Shown here piece after piece: positions 9,703-20,289 of a stretch of DNA of 64,000 nt. The translations under genes were made by a program, and so were the position numbers. The notes below the pieces were generated by a model, which saw nothing but the letters and a program-made list of their open reading frames with translations, did no database searches and was not told where the DNA came from. Source of the stretch: Hydrogenovibrio thermophilus (GTDB lineage Bacteria > Pseudomonadota > Gammaproteobacteria > Thiomicrospirales > Thiomicrospiraceae); assembly GCF_004028275.1 (NCBI RefSeq), contig NZ_CP035033.1, positions 186,001 through 250,000 of the forward strand. The letters run 5' to 3'. The first letter of the stretch is position 1. Each line of letters opens with the position of its first letter.

Positions 9703-11580
9703 ATGAATACAAAAATTCAATATTTTAAAGATTTTTGGGATGATTTTATGCACTCTTCAAATAGTATTGAAAGAGAGCTTATTCATTCAATTAACTATAG
9801 TCCAAGGGTTTTGGTTAAAGAATTCATTGAAGAAATAGATCGTAATTCGCTATCAAATCAAAAAAATAAACGATTTTTTATTGATAGTTTTAATGCTTTT
9901 GCTGAGATAGATGTGCAAGCAGTAAAAAATTTATCACCAATTATCACTTTAATCCAACGTCAATTTTCAAATAAACAAAATTATGGTTACTTAATCCATC
10001 TTTTAAATTTATTAGTAGCAGATTTATCTGACTTTAAATTGGCTAGGGACTCTATTAAAGAGCTAGCTAAAATACTTACTGACGAGCAATATGCATTAGA
10101 CAAAGAAAGAGTTAAAAATTTAACAAAACTGATTATTAACGAGTTAATTTATAAAGGCTATTCTTCAACTGGTATCCAAAAAATAATTCATTCTATATTT
10201 AAAGGATATCGAGTTTTGGATGCTGGTGCTTTGATAACAGACTTTCCTCATGGATTTGAACTTCCAGATACTGATACAAATAGTCATAAATATAAAGAAT
10301 ACTGCAAGGACGTTACCACCTATATTGATAACTTAACTGATAAACAAAGAATTTTAGTTATTGAGAAGTACTTTGATATTGAATCGGAAAAGCGAAAATT
10401 TATTTTTCAAATAAAAGGGTTTAAAGGTGAAGGTATCAATTTTTCATTAGGTGATGTTCAGTTTTATGACCCTTTTAGAGTAAACCTAATAAAAAGTTTG
10501 TCTTTAGATTCTCGAGATGATGAAACCTTTGGAGCTAAGGAAGAGCAATATTTCGATAATCACTATTACTGTAATGCAGCAGTATCCGTTGATTTCATTG
10601 ATTATGAATTTGCTAAAGTTAAAGCTATTGAAAAACTTGAGCAAGTAATCGACCTGCTTACTTCGCGTTATTCATCTTATAAAGTTCCCGTTTCAATTAA
10701 TACCGAGGAATATTACATAATAGATGATGAAGGTAATGATATCGGTTCGGGTTTTTCTAACTTTGAGTTTCAAGAATGGTCTGATTCTATTGAGTTAAAC
10801 AATAAGCATGAACATATAGAACTATCGCAATACTTGTTAAACAATCTGTCGAATAAAGAGCTTTTAGTTATAGACAAAAAAATTATCAAGTCAATGCATT
10901 GGAATAGAAAAGCGATTGAGTCTAAAGGGCTAAATGAAAAATTATTATGGCATTGGGTGGCATTGGAGAATGTTTTTGAGTTAAAAGGTGAAAGCAGTAC
11001 AGTTGATTCTATATTGAATATTGTTCCAAAGTTGATGGCTAAAAGACAGTTGTATCGTTTTGCTTGGATGCATTTTTATAAATTTGAAGAAAGTTGTTAT
11101 AAAAGGAATGTTGATATACCCAGAAAGTTAAAATCGGATATAGGGTTTAATAGGCAAAAAGGTACGAAAATTTTTTTAGGCGATTTTATTAAGAGAATCG
11201 ATGAGCTTAAAGAGTGTATAGAGCCAGGAACATTGCTAGATGACCAAATGACTTGGCTATCAAAAATATTTCAAAGTAAAAGTGAATGCTTAGAATTGCT
11301 TGAAGATTTAGAAAAAATTGCTTATGAAAAGTTACTTTATGTTTATCGAGCTAGAAATAAAGTTGTTCATAATGCTTATGTTGAGACATCAGCAGTAACG
11401 AGTTTTTATACAAGATTTATTGGGATTACTACAACTTCTGTTATTAATACGTTTTTGAAAACTAGAAAAGAACAGCAGATTCACACTCTTTCAGAAGCAG
11501 TTTTTAATATTAATTATGAATATGATAAGTTAAAGTTAGATTTAAAAAAGAAAGGGACTGGTATCCTTTTAAAAAAATAA
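9703..11580 (+). CDS. Large AT-rich protein with C-terminal HEPN-type motif, possible anti-phage effector
   Basis: 625 residues, function not recognised with certainty. The N-terminal 230 or so residues look helical. A mixed middle part (about 235-350) contains FSLGDVQFYDPF. The C-terminal part has WHWVALENVF (about W416-F425) followed by YRARNKVVHNA, whose R551-N-x3-H556 is the Rx4H signature of HEPN ribonuclease domains. The W-x-ALE plus RNxxxH arrangement resembles ApeA-like HEPN proteins, several of which act in phage defence; that role here is inference. Base composition is far more AT-rich than every neighbour, with many TTA, ATA and AGA codons. No integrase or toxin-antitoxin partner is adjacent. 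Only 14 bases separate it from cti. Confidence 0.6.
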   Translation: MNTKIQYFKDFWDDFMHSSNSIERELIHSINYSPRVLVKEFIEEIDRNSLSNQKNKRFFIDSFNAFAEIDVQAVKNLSPIITLIQRQFSNKQNYGYLIHLLNLLVADLSDFKLARDSIKELAKILTDEQYALDKERVKNLTKLIINELIYKGYSSTGIQKIIHSIFKGYRVLDAGALITDFPHGFELPDTDTNSHKYKEYCKDVTTYIDNLTDKQRILVIEKYFDIESEKRKFIFQIKGFKGEGINFSLGDVQFYDPFRVNLIKSLSLDSRDDETFGAKEEQYFDNHYYCNAAVSVDFIDYEFAKVKAIEKLEQVIDLLTSRYSSYKVPVSINTEEYYIIDDEGNDIGSGFSNFEFQEWSDSIELNNKHEHIELSQYLLNNLSNKELLVIDKKIIKSMHWNRKAIESKGLNEKLLWHWVALENVFELKGESSTVDSILNIVPKLMAKRQLYRFAWMHFYKFEESCYKRNVDIPRKLKSDIGFNRQKGTKIFLGDFIKRIDELKECIEPGTLLDDQMTWLSKIFQSKSECLELLEDLEKIAYEKLLYVYRARNKVVHNAYVETSAVTSFYTRFIGITTTSVINTFLKTRKEQQIHTLSEAVFNINYEYDKLKLDLKKKGTGILLKK

Positions 11581-11667
11581 AATTATTTAATTTTAGTGCC
11601 ATAGCTCAAGTTTCATTTTGTTTAGCCGATAACGTTTTTGAACCCATCTATTTTCAAGGAGGCTCGA

Positions 11668-11877
11668 ATGGATGTTTCGGCCAACGGCGCGGTGAACGCG
11701 GCGATGCAACAGCAACAGGTTTACGCTCAGCAGGAAGCGCAGATTTCCATGTTGAAGAAAGCGATGGACGTACAAACCCAGGGCGCACTGTCCTTGATTG
11801 AATCTTTGCCGACTCCGGCGCCATCCACGCAAGGACTGCCGCCAAATCTAGGCAATAATATCAATGTGACCGCCTGA
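11668..11877 (+). CDS. YjfB-like putative motility protein
   Basis: 69 residues from the ATG at 11668, chosen because AAGGAGG lies 7 bases upstream; a longer reading from 11638 lacks a binding site. The pattern MDVSA, then an alanine/glutamine-rich helix, MLKKAMDVQTQGALSLIESLP and a C-terminal GNNINVTA matches the small YjfB_motility family. The family name reflects association with motility genes; its molecular role is unknown. Base composition returns to the genome norm here, so the AT-rich gene before it is a discrete insertion. A terminator follows. Confidence 0.7.
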   Translation: MDVSANGAVNAAMQQQQVYAQQEAQISMLKKAMDVQTQGALSLIESLPTPAPSTQGLPPNLGNNINVTA

Positions 11878-11901
11878 TTCAGATCACGAATTGCCCAAAC
11901 A

Positions 11902-11930
11902 AAAAAACCGCCAGGACTGGCGGTTTTTTA
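11902..11930. terminator. Intrinsic terminator after the YjfB-like gene
   Basis: AACCGCCAG pairs with CTGGCGGTT between an A run and a T run, so it can act on both strands, serving the YjfB-like gene and the converging HlyD-type gene. Its centre reads CCAGGACTGG, one base from the iterated CCAGGCCTGG word. Confidence 0.85.
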
Positions 11931-11954
11931 TTTTCGGGCATTTAAAAACGTCCG

Positions 11955-12911
11955 TCAGTCAATCGGGAAAATGTAGTTCATCCAAGACGCCATGCGTAAC
12001 AGCACTTTCCGGATAATGGACAAGTCCTCGAATTTATCCGAGTAAACCGCCGCTTGAGCGTAAGAACCGCCAGGTAGCTGATCGCGGTATTCCGCAAACG
12101 CCGGGTCGGTGATTTTCAGTTTGACCGGCACCATGCCGCTGATACGATTGTTATCCGTCAACAAGACACCATTGGGTTGCATCTGGCCTTCCGCCATATA
12201 AGGTTGGACCCCGAAGACTTTGGCCTTGAAGACACGGCCGGGAATGGCATCAAACGCGACTTCGGCCTCGAAGCCGGGCTTCACGCGCATCAGGTTGTTT
12301 TGTCGGAACCAACCGACGAATAAATCCTGCTGCTGGGTAATGAATACCATCACCGGTCGCAGCGGAATCGGCACCGCAATCATGCCCGGTTTCAGGAAAA
12401 GCTGTGTCACGGAACCATCGGTCGGTGCGCGGACAATGGTTTGATCCAAGTCGAACTCAGACTTGGCCAGTTCGGCCTGCAAGGCATCCACCCGTGACTG
12501 GGTCTGGTCGACGTCCAATTGGCGGCCCAGGTTTTTACGCATCATTTCCTGATAACGTCCCAGGTTCTTTTTCGCTTCCTTCAGTCTGGCCGTGAGTTCA
12601 TCCACTTTGTCCTGGAAGGGCTTTGGGTCGATTTTAAACAAAACATCCCCGGCTTTGAGCGGTGTGTTCGGCTCGACCGGCACGTCAATGACACGGCCTC
12701 TCACTGTCGGCGAGATGGGCGTGGCGTAAAAATATTCCCGAGCTTGGCTGGAATAAGGATGGCTGTAGTTCATAACACCGTAAATGCCGCCCAGCAAAAA
12801 GGCACCACCGAGTGCGGCGGTCGGCACCGTCCATTTGTTGACGGGCACTCTGAAAAGCTTGAAAAGTACGATGCAAATCGCGGTATAGGTCAGGATGAGT
12901 AACATGTCCAT
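11955..12911 (-). CDS. HlyD-family membrane fusion protein (YibH/YiaV type)
   Basis: 318 residues with two N-terminal hydrophobic segments (about 4-20 and 33-48). A lipoyl-like half follows (SPTVRGRVIDVPVEPNTPLKAGDVLFKIDP), then a coiled-coil hairpin (about 100-160), the second lipoyl half (IVRAPTDGSVTQLFLKPGM) and a beta-barrel domain. This is the inner-membrane adaptor plan of EmrA/AaeA-like efflux systems. No transporter gene is adjacent. Instead it is paired with a DUF3302 protein, as in the Escherichia coli yiaV-yiaW and yibH-yibI pairs. Substrate unknown. Its start overlaps the stop of the upstream gene by one base. Confidence 0.85.
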   Translation of the reverse strand: MDMLLILTYTAICIVLFKLFRVPVNKWTVPTAALGGAFLLGGIYGVMNYSHPYSSQAREYFYATPISPTVRGRVIDVPVEPNTPLKAGDVLFKIDPKPFQDKVDELTARLKEAKKNLGRYQEMMRKNLGRQLDVDQTQSRVDALQAELAKSEFDLDQTIVRAPTDGSVTQLFLKPGMIAVPIPLRPVMVFITQQQDLFVGWFRQNNLMRVKPGFEAEVAFDAIPGRVFKAKVFGVQPYMAEGQMQPNGVLLTDNNRISGMVPVKLKITDPAFAEYRDQLPGGSYAQAAVYSDKFEDLSIIRKVLLRMASWMNYIFPID

Positions 12912-13273
12912 CAGTCTTGACCTCCGTTGGCGGTGTCGCCTTTCAGGCTACGCACTTCATTTTGCAAGGCGCTGAGTTCAGATTGCAGTTGCGCCAGGCT
13001 GGCTTCGTTCGGATTGGAAGCGGGTGTGTTGGACTGAAAGCCCCAGCCGCGTTCTTCCCGGTAAGTCATGGCCCAAATCCATAAAAACGGCCAGAGAACA
13101 TGCAGCATAAACAGGCTCACCCAGCCGGCGGCTTCGATGGCATCCTGGTGCGGGTGGTTGCGTTTTTTTGCGATTTTATAGGGGATGTCGTGAATGGCGA
13201 TGATGCCGTAAAAAAGTACGACGACCACGAAAAACAGCAGAAACAGTGAAAAATAATTTAAAAACTCGTGCAT
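12911..13273 (-). CDS. DUF3302 inner membrane protein (YiaW/YibI type)
   Basis: 120 residues. Two membrane segments (about 7-28 and 51-72) flank a basic loop (YKIAKKRNHPHQDAIEAAGWVSLF) that marks the DUF3302 family. The cytoplasmic C-terminal tail contains a short leucine-rich coiled coil (about 92-113). It is the first gene of a two-gene unit with the HlyD-type protein, with stop and start overlapping. The pair is conserved as a unit in other gammaproteobacteria; no biochemical function is known to me. Confidence 0.85.
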   Translation of the reverse strand: MHEFLNYFSLFLLFFVVVVLFYGIIAIHDIPYKIAKKRNHPHQDAIEAAGWVSLFMLHVLWPFLWIWAMTYREERGWGFQSNTPASNPNEASLAQLQSELSALQNEVRSLKGDTANGGQD

Positions 13274-13417
13274 GAGGTATCCAAAGTGCTTATTTAAAAA
13301 CGATTACGATTTATGCTTATTTTATACGAAACCGAAAGGCTGAAAAGAAACTTATTATTGAGTTGTTGAGCCGCATGCATTGAGGTGACATGCGGCTGAG
13401 CATTTGACCGTATGCAT

Positions 13418-14557
<1,140 letters not shown>

Positions 14558-14567
14558 GATGCCGTCC

Positions 14568-16667
14568 TCATTGGTCGTTGGCTTGTGCCTGAATCGCGGT
14601 AATCGCGACGGTGTTGACGATGTCGGCCACACTGCAGCCCCGACTCAAGTCGTTGACCGGTTTGCGCAATCCTTGCAGTACCGGGCCGATAGCGATGGCA
14701 CCGGAAGCACGTTGCACCGCTTTATAGGTGTTGTTGCCGGTGTTGAGGTCCGGGAAGATGAACACCGTGGCTTGTCCGGCCACGTCGCTGTCGGGCATTT
14801 TCTGTCGGGCGACGGTTGGGTCGATGGCGGCATCGTATTGCAAAGGCCCTTCCAGCAGCAGGTCTGGCCGTTTTTGGTGTGCCAGTTGGGCAGCCTGTCG
14901 AACCTTTTCGACCTCGGAACCGTGGCCGGATTCGCCGGTGGAATAGGATAACAGCGCCACTTTCGGGTCGATGCCGAAATGCCGTGCGGTTTCGGCCGAG
15001 CCGATGGCGATTTCCGCCAGTTGCTCGGCCGTCGGGTTTTGGTTGACGGCACAGTCGCCGTAGACCAGCACACGGGTGTCGAAACACATGAAAAATACGC
15101 TGGAGACCAGCGAGGTATCCGGTTGGGTTTTGATGATTTGCAGGGCGGGGCGCACCGTGTCCGCCGTGGTATGGGTGGCGCCGGAGACCATGCCGTCGGC
15201 ATAGCCGAGATGCACCATCATGGTGGCGAAATAGCTTACATGGGAGATGGAGTCTTTCGCCAAATCCTGGGTCATGCCTTTGTGTTGGCGCATTTCAAAC
15301 AGTTGGTCGATGAAATGCGATTTCCAGGGACTGGTTTCCGGGTCGATGATTTGCGCGCCTTCCAGGTTCAGGCCGAGTAAATTGGCTTGATAGAGCACTT
15401 CGTCCGGGCGCCCGAGCAGAATCGGGTTAACGACCTTGCGCTGTAACAGCACGTCGCAAGCGCGCAGAATGCGTTCGTCGGACGCTTCGGGTAACACGAT
15501 GGTTTTGAGGCGCTGGCGTGCTGTTTCGAACAGGCGGTATTCGAACATAATGGGGGTGGTGATGTCGCGGCTGTGGTCGCTGGCGCGTTGCAGGATGCGT
15601 TCCATCAGGCCGTCGCGGTCGACATGACGGTCGAACAACCCGAGCGCTAAATGGGTTTTGCGGCTGTTGTTGGCGTTGAGTTTGGCGCGTACGCGGCCCA
15701 CGTCCATCGCCGACGGATAGGTGTCGGTTTGAACGGAGACAATGGGCAGGTCACGTCCTTCGAAATTGATGATTAGGTCCTGAATCACCGGCTTGGGCAC
15801 CAGACCGCCGGTGAGCAGGATGCCGGCGATATTGGGCATGTTGCGTGCAAACAGGCTCATGACGGACGCGATGAGAATGTCGCTGCGATCGCCCGGCACC
15901 ACAATCAAATCGCCTTCATTGACGCGCGGCAGATAGTTCTCGATGGTCATGGCCGCGACAATGGGCGCTTTTACCAAGCGGTTCCAGCCTTGTTTTTTGG
16001 GCGTCAGAAATTCGCCGTGTAAGGCGTCGGCGACTTCTTTGATGGTCGGGGTGTTGAGGTCGTCCAGTTCCGGCAGGTAAAACACCGGCAGGCCTGGGTG
16101 TTTTTTGAAGTCTTCACTGTCGTCGTGTAAGGCCGGTGCCATGCGGTTGACGAAGAATGCAAACGGGTCGTGGTCGGCACTGGCGTGCAATTCCATCTCG
16201 ATTTCGGTTTCGATCTCGGAGCGGGTTTTGTCCTGTCCGTTCAGCACCGGCACGTAAGGGCTGTTGAAGTGCTTCGCCAATGCCAAGTTGATGTCGAACT
16301 CGATACCGCTGGCGTGGCGGGTCATCTCCATGCCGTGCACCAGCACAAAATCGTATTCCTGTTGCAGGGTCTGGTATTGCGCCACCAGTTGTTCGAAGAG
16401 TTCGTGCTTGTGGCCGTCGCTGAGTTTTTGGGTCGCTTCCGCCAAGGTGAGCCCGGTCATTTGCGCCATCGGAATGTCGAGTTGGAAGAAGTCGTGGATA
16501 AAACGGCTGTCCGGGTCGTCTGCCTCGCTGACCAGCGGGCGGAAAAAAGCGATTTTTTCAAACCGTTGTCGCAGCAGCGACATCAAACCGAGTGAGACCA
16601 GCAAACTGCCAGCGTGACGTTCGCGAGGGGCAATGAAGAGACTGTTGGGTTCCATCACAGTGACCAT
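14568..16667 (-). CDS. pta: Phosphate acetyltransferase, long three-domain form
   Basis: Converts acetyl-CoA and phosphate to acetyl phosphate, the substrate of the next gene. 699 residues with the long layout: a BioD-like P-loop domain (about 1-210), a DRTGG regulatory domain (about 215-330) and the C-terminal catalytic domain (about 370-695; VLPEASDERIL, SYSTGESGHGSEVEKV, FPDLNTGNNTYKAVQR). Starts at 16667 or at the Met four residues later; neither has a strong ribosome binding site. Divergent from hemW. A GCAGGCCTGG word variant lies at 16088. Confidence 0.96.
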   Translation of the reverse strand: MVTVMEPNSLFIAPRERHAGSLLVSLGLMSLLRQRFEKIAFFRPLVSEADDPDSRFIHDFFQLDIPMAQMTGLTLAEATQKLSDGHKHELFEQLVAQYQTLQQEYDFVLVHGMEMTRHASGIEFDINLALAKHFNSPYVPVLNGQDKTRSEIETEIEMELHASADHDPFAFFVNRMAPALHDDSEDFKKHPGLPVFYLPELDDLNTPTIKEVADALHGEFLTPKKQGWNRLVKAPIVAAMTIENYLPRVNEGDLIVVPGDRSDILIASVMSLFARNMPNIAGILLTGGLVPKPVIQDLIINFEGRDLPIVSVQTDTYPSAMDVGRVRAKLNANNSRKTHLALGLFDRHVDRDGLMERILQRASDHSRDITTPIMFEYRLFETARQRLKTIVLPEASDERILRACDVLLQRKVVNPILLGRPDEVLYQANLLGLNLEGAQIIDPETSPWKSHFIDQLFEMRQHKGMTQDLAKDSISHVSYFATMMVHLGYADGMVSGATHTTADTVRPALQIIKTQPDTSLVSSVFFMCFDTRVLVYGDCAVNQNPTAEQLAEIAIGSAETARHFGIDPKVALLSYSTGESGHGSEVEKVRQAAQLAHQKRPDLLLEGPLQYDAAIDPTVARQKMPDSDVAGQATVFIFPDLNTGNNTYKAVQRASGAIAIGPVLQGLRKPVNDLSRGCSVADIVNTVAITAIQAQANDQ

Positions 16668-16730
16668 TTAAATAAGGTGGTTGAATTACATGCAAGCTTA
16701 ACACTTGCGTATGTAATTTCCATTAAAATA

Positions 16731-17906
16731 ATGGTTTTCCATCGACAGGCGCCGATTATTTTGCAGTTCACCCAACCCGTTCCGCTCAGTTTGTATGTGC
16801 ATTACCCCTGGTGCATCCAAAAATGCCCTTATTGCGATTTCAATTCGCATACGTTGGGCGCAGACCAAGAAGCCGTTTATCTCGACGCGCTGATTCAACA
16901 ATTGGAACAGACCCTGCCGATGGTCTGGGGACGACCGATTCAGTCGATTTTCTTTGGCGGCGGCACGCCGAGCTTGATGTCCGAAGCCGGGTTGGACAGT
17001 TTCTTGTCTCGCGCCAGAGCCTTGTTGGGGTTTCAACCGGACATTGAAATCACCTTGGAAGCGAACCCCGGCACGGTCGATTTTGAAAAATTCGCCGGGT
17101 TTCGCCAGGCCGGCGTGAACCGTTTGTCGATGGGCATTCAAAGTTTTGACGACGAAAAGCTACACGCCCTGGGGCGGATTCATTCGGCCGACGAAGCCTA
17201 TCGCGCCGTGGAAGCGGCCAAAAGCGCCGGGTTCGACAACTTCAATCTCGATTTGATGTTTGCCCTGCCGAATCAAAATCTGGAGCAGGCTTTGCACGAT
17301 GTCGACACCGCCATTGAGTTGCGTCCGCCGCATTTATCGCATTATCAGCTCACGCTGGAACCCAACACCCCGTTTTATAAGCAACCGCCGGAATTGCCGG
17401 AAGACGACCAGGCCTGGGAGATGCAGCTGGCTTGCCAGCAACGTTTGGCGGAGGCCGGCTATCATCATTATGAAGTGTCGGCCTATGCGCAAAACGGCCA
17501 GGCCTGCCGCCACAACCTGAATTACTGGCAATTCGGTGATTACATCGGGCTAGGCGCGGGCGCGCACGGCAAAATCACCGACCCGCCGCAAGGGGTGATT
17601 TGGCGCACCCAAATGCCGGCTTCGCCGGGCGGCTATATGAACATGATAGCCGAGGGCAAGCGCGGACGGCTGGAAAAGGTGGGTGACAGCGATGCTGTGT
17701 TTGAGTTCATGCTCAATGCCATGCGTTTGCAGGATGGCTTCGAGTTAAGTTTGTTTACTTTGCGTACCGGCCTGCCATTGCATACAATTGAGCCCATCTT
17801 GCAGGATTTGGCGGACAAAGGCTGGTTGACGCTTGACGGCGAAACGGTGTGTCTGACCCGCACCGGCCAAACCTATTTAAACGACGTGTTGCAGGCATTT
17901 TTATAA
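16731..17906 (+). CDS. hemW: Radical SAM heme chaperone HemW
   Basis: 391 residues from the ATG at 16731; the reading upstream of it overlaps pta and has no family similarity. The radical SAM cluster motif C28-x3-C32-x2-C35 (CIQKCPYC) is followed by GGGTPS, ITLEANPGT, NRLSMGIQSF and the C-terminal HemW domain with GLGAGAHG. Formerly called oxygen-independent coproporphyrinogen oxidase-like. HemW lacks the extra features of HemN and is thought to deliver heme to respiratory proteins. Carries CCAGGCCTGG at 17408 and a 9/10 copy at 17498. Confidence 0.93.
   Translation: MVFHRQAPIILQFTQPVPLSLYVHYPWCIQKCPYCDFNSHTLGADQEAVYLDALIQQLEQTLPMVWGRPIQSIFFGGGTPSLMSEAGLDSFLSRARALLGFQPDIEITLEANPGTVDFEKFAGFRQAGVNRLSMGIQSFDDEKLHALGRIHSADEAYRAVEAAKSAGFDNFNLDLMFALPNQNLEQALHDVDTAIELRPPHLSHYQLTLEPNTPFYKQPPELPEDDQAWEMQLACQQRLAEAGYHHYEVSAYAQNGQACRHNLNYWQFGDYIGLGAGAHGKITDPPQGVIWRTQMPASPGGYMNMIAEGKRGRLEKVGDSDAVFEFMLNAMRLQDGFELSLFTLRTGLPLHTIEPILQDLADKGWLTLDGETVCLTRTGQTYLNDVLQAFL
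17408..17417. repeat. CCAGGCCTGG word in hemW
   Basis: Perfect copy, Asp-Gln-Ala-Trp; a 9/10 copy (CCAGGCCTGC) follows at 17498. Confidence 0.9.
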
Positions 17907-17939
17907 CGCCGCCCAGGTTGTAACGGAAAAGGAAAGATT

Positions 17940-20207
17940 ATGGAATCCAAAAAAGACCCATTACCGCATGCCACTCCGGAAGATGCCGCCAGCATTGAGG
18001 AGGCCTTGAATCCGGAAAAACGGGTGTATTCCGACGACCATGTGTGTCCGATCAAAGAGGCGCGTATGGCGAAAAAACGCCGTCCACCCGCGCATCCGGC
18101 CGTGAAATGGACCAGTCGTTTGGTAATGGGCTTGGCGGTGATTCCCATCATTGTAGTGTTGGCCTTCATCGGTGCCATCACCTTTATGGATTTCAACCAG
18201 TACAAAACCACCATCGAAAGTGAATTTCAGGCTCGCACCGGTTATCCGTTAAACATCGAAGGCGAGCTGGATGTCTCGGTCTGGCCGTTTGCGTTGGAAG
18301 CCAGTCAGGTGGCGATGCAGGACAAAACCGATCCAGAGCGCCCAGACCTGGCGAAAATCGACAGTATTCAGGTGGAGTTCTCCCTGTGGGATTTGTTTGT
18401 GAATCGCAAGCTGGACATTCTTGGCGTGGAACTGGAAGGCGCGCATCTGTACCTCGAAACCGACAAGAACGGGCGCAGCAACTGGCACGGCATGCCGATG
18501 CTGTCGCATTTTCTGCCGGAACCGAAAGCGACTTTTCGAACCGTCGCTTATCAACCGGTGGTGAACAGTGCGGAAAGCCGCCAGGGCAATCCGCCGAGTT
18601 TCCACTGGCGTTTGAACAGTTTCGTGTCGCAAAACGCCGTGCTGGAATGGCGTAATGAAGAAAACGGTCATACCTTCCTGCTGGACGATTTCGACCTGAT
18701 GGCGTTCGATATCGCGCCGGACGAACCGTTCAAATTACTGACCAATTTCGCCTATCAAACTAATGTGGTCAAAAGCCGTTTCCACGTCAATCTATCGACC
18801 GAATTGACGGTGAATGAAGCCTTGAAACAATGGCAATTGGCCGATTGGAACGGCAATATCCGTATGATTCTGCCGAAGGAAACAAAAGTGCCGGAAGTGC
18901 GGGTGGAAACCACTGGCAAAGCGTTTAAGCTCGATATGGAGCAGAAGACGTTCCACGTGGAGCAGGTCAAGTTGAGTTCGTTGAAAACCCAAATCGAAAC
19001 CTCTCTACAGGGCCAGTATGGTGCGCATCCGCAAACCGAAGGCGAAGTGAAGGCCGAGCACATTCGTTTGCGCAAATGGTTCCGCCACTCCGGCATCGAG
19101 TACCCGCATTTCGTCAATCGTAAGGTATTGAGGGATGTGTCGGCGGCGTTCCGTTGGAAACAGACGGCACGTCAGTTGAATATCGACGATTTGGAAATGC
19201 TGGTGGACGGCGCCAAAATCGCCGGCCATATTCAACGCCAAAAACAGGCGGGCCGACCGGATCAATACCGTTTCGACATTGCGGTATCCGAATTGGACAT
19301 GGATCAATACGAAGCCTATGTGAATCCGCCACCGAAAAAACGGCGCTCTGCGGAAACGGCGGCTCAGCCCAAGCCAACGGCACCGGTTCAAACCGCCTCG
19401 GGTAAAAAGCCGGAAACCTATCTGCCGATTGCCTTGCCGGTCAATACCTTGAAAGAGCTGGATGCCGAAGGGCGCTTGACCATCGGGCAGTTGAAAGCTT
19501 GGCAGATGGTGTTCACCCACTTCGATTTGACCCTGGCGGCGAAGGACGGCCAGTTGAATCTGGCGCCGTTAAACGCCGATTTGTACCAAGGCAAGCTGCG
19601 TTCCGAGCTGGCTGTGGACGTCACCGGCAAAACTCCGGCATATGACTGGAAGGGCACGATGAACGCGATTCAGCTGAAACCGTTCCTGGCCGACGGTTGG
19701 CAGTATCACCAGTTGGACGGCGCTTACAGTGGTGGTTTTGATTTGCAGACGCGTGGCGTCAACAGTTACTTGCTGCGCCAGAATATGAACGGGCGCATCA
19801 CGGCTAAGGTGAGCGACGGCGCCTTTGTGGGCATGGATTTGAACAAGTTATTGGCCGGGCAGAAAACCCAGCCGCAGGACGCCACGCAGTTCAGTCAATT
19901 GAGTCTGACGGGAAATATTCAGAAAGGCATTCTGAAAACCAAGGACTTCAAGGTGAAAAGCCGGCGTTTTTCCGCCACGGGACTGGGGTCATTGGAATTG
20001 ACCTCGACTTTGCTCGACAGCACTTTGTACACGGTGTATCAGAACCCGCCGAAGTCGTTACGGTCCTTGAAGGGCATGAAAGTGCCGGTCTATTTGAAAG
20101 GGCCGCTGGATCAATTGAAATGGTCGGTGGACATGAAGGCTTTATTGAACAATCCGGATAACCAGCAGAAGCTGCTGCAAGGTTTGCAGCAGTTGTTTCA
20201 ATCCTGA
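17940..20207 (+). CDS. AsmA-family protein
   Basis: 755 residues. A basic cytoplasmic tail of about 58 residues is followed by one membrane anchor (about 60-83) and a long periplasmic domain. The AsmA N-terminal hallmark (NQYKTTIESEFQARTGYPLN, then a TV/LDVSVWP-type strand) and the C-terminal AsmA_2 region (GRITAKVSDGAFVGMDLNKL) are visible. AsmA/TamB-like proteins are implicated in outer-membrane biogenesis and inter-membrane lipid transport. A proline-rich linker lies at about 460-495. The N-terminal tail is longer than usual. It starts 33 bases after hemW and ends at a terminator. Confidence 0.88.
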   Translation: MESKKDPLPHATPEDAASIEEALNPEKRVYSDDHVCPIKEARMAKKRRPPAHPAVKWTSRLVMGLAVIPIIVVLAFIGAITFMDFNQYKTTIESEFQARTGYPLNIEGELDVSVWPFALEASQVAMQDKTDPERPDLAKIDSIQVEFSLWDLFVNRKLDILGVELEGAHLYLETDKNGRSNWHGMPMLSHFLPEPKATFRTVAYQPVVNSAESRQGNPPSFHWRLNSFVSQNAVLEWRNEENGHTFLLDDFDLMAFDIAPDEPFKLLTNFAYQTNVVKSRFHVNLSTELTVNEALKQWQLADWNGNIRMILPKETKVPEVRVETTGKAFKLDMEQKTFHVEQVKLSSLKTQIETSLQGQYGAHPQTEGEVKAEHIRLRKWFRHSGIEYPHFVNRKVLRDVSAAFRWKQTARQLNIDDLEMLVDGAKIAGHIQRQKQAGRPDQYRFDIAVSELDMDQYEAYVNPPPKKRRSAETAAQPKPTAPVQTASGKKPETYLPIALPVNTLKELDAEGRLTIGQLKAWQMVFTHFDLTLAAKDGQLNLAPLNADLYQGKLRSELAVDVTGKTPAYDWKGTMNAIQLKPFLADGWQYHQLDGAYSGGFDLQTRGVNSYLLRQNMNGRITAKVSDGAFVGMDLNKLLAGQKTQPQDATQFSQLSLTGNIQKGILKTKDFKVKSRRFSATGLGSLELTSTLLDSTLYTVYQNPPKSLRSLKGMKVPVYLKGPLDQLKWSVDMKALLNNPDNQQKLLQGLQQLFQS

Positions 20208-20221
20208 TTCGTTGTATTGAT

Positions 20222-20250
20222 AAAAAACCACCAGGCCTGGTGGTTTTTGG
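20222..20250. terminator. Bidirectional terminator built on the CCAGGCCTGG word
   Basis: The hairpin is ACCA-CCAGGCCTGG-TGGT between A and T runs, between the converging AsmA-family gene and trmB. The central ten bases (20231-20240) are a perfect copy of the iterated palindrome. Confidence 0.85.
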
Positions 20251-20289
20251 GGGTTACGAGTGTTCGTGCCCAATGGGCACTTGTTCGAG

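Noticed and set aside
9689-11640. Prophage or transposon carrying the HEPN-like gene
   Set aside because: No integrase, transposase, terminal inverted repeats or attachment-site duplication could be seen around the gene.
16684-16712. Operator between pta and hemW (ACATGCAAG against CTTGCGTATGT)
   Set aside because: The inverted repeat is interrupted and weak, and the AT-rich divergent promoter region makes such matches likely by chance.
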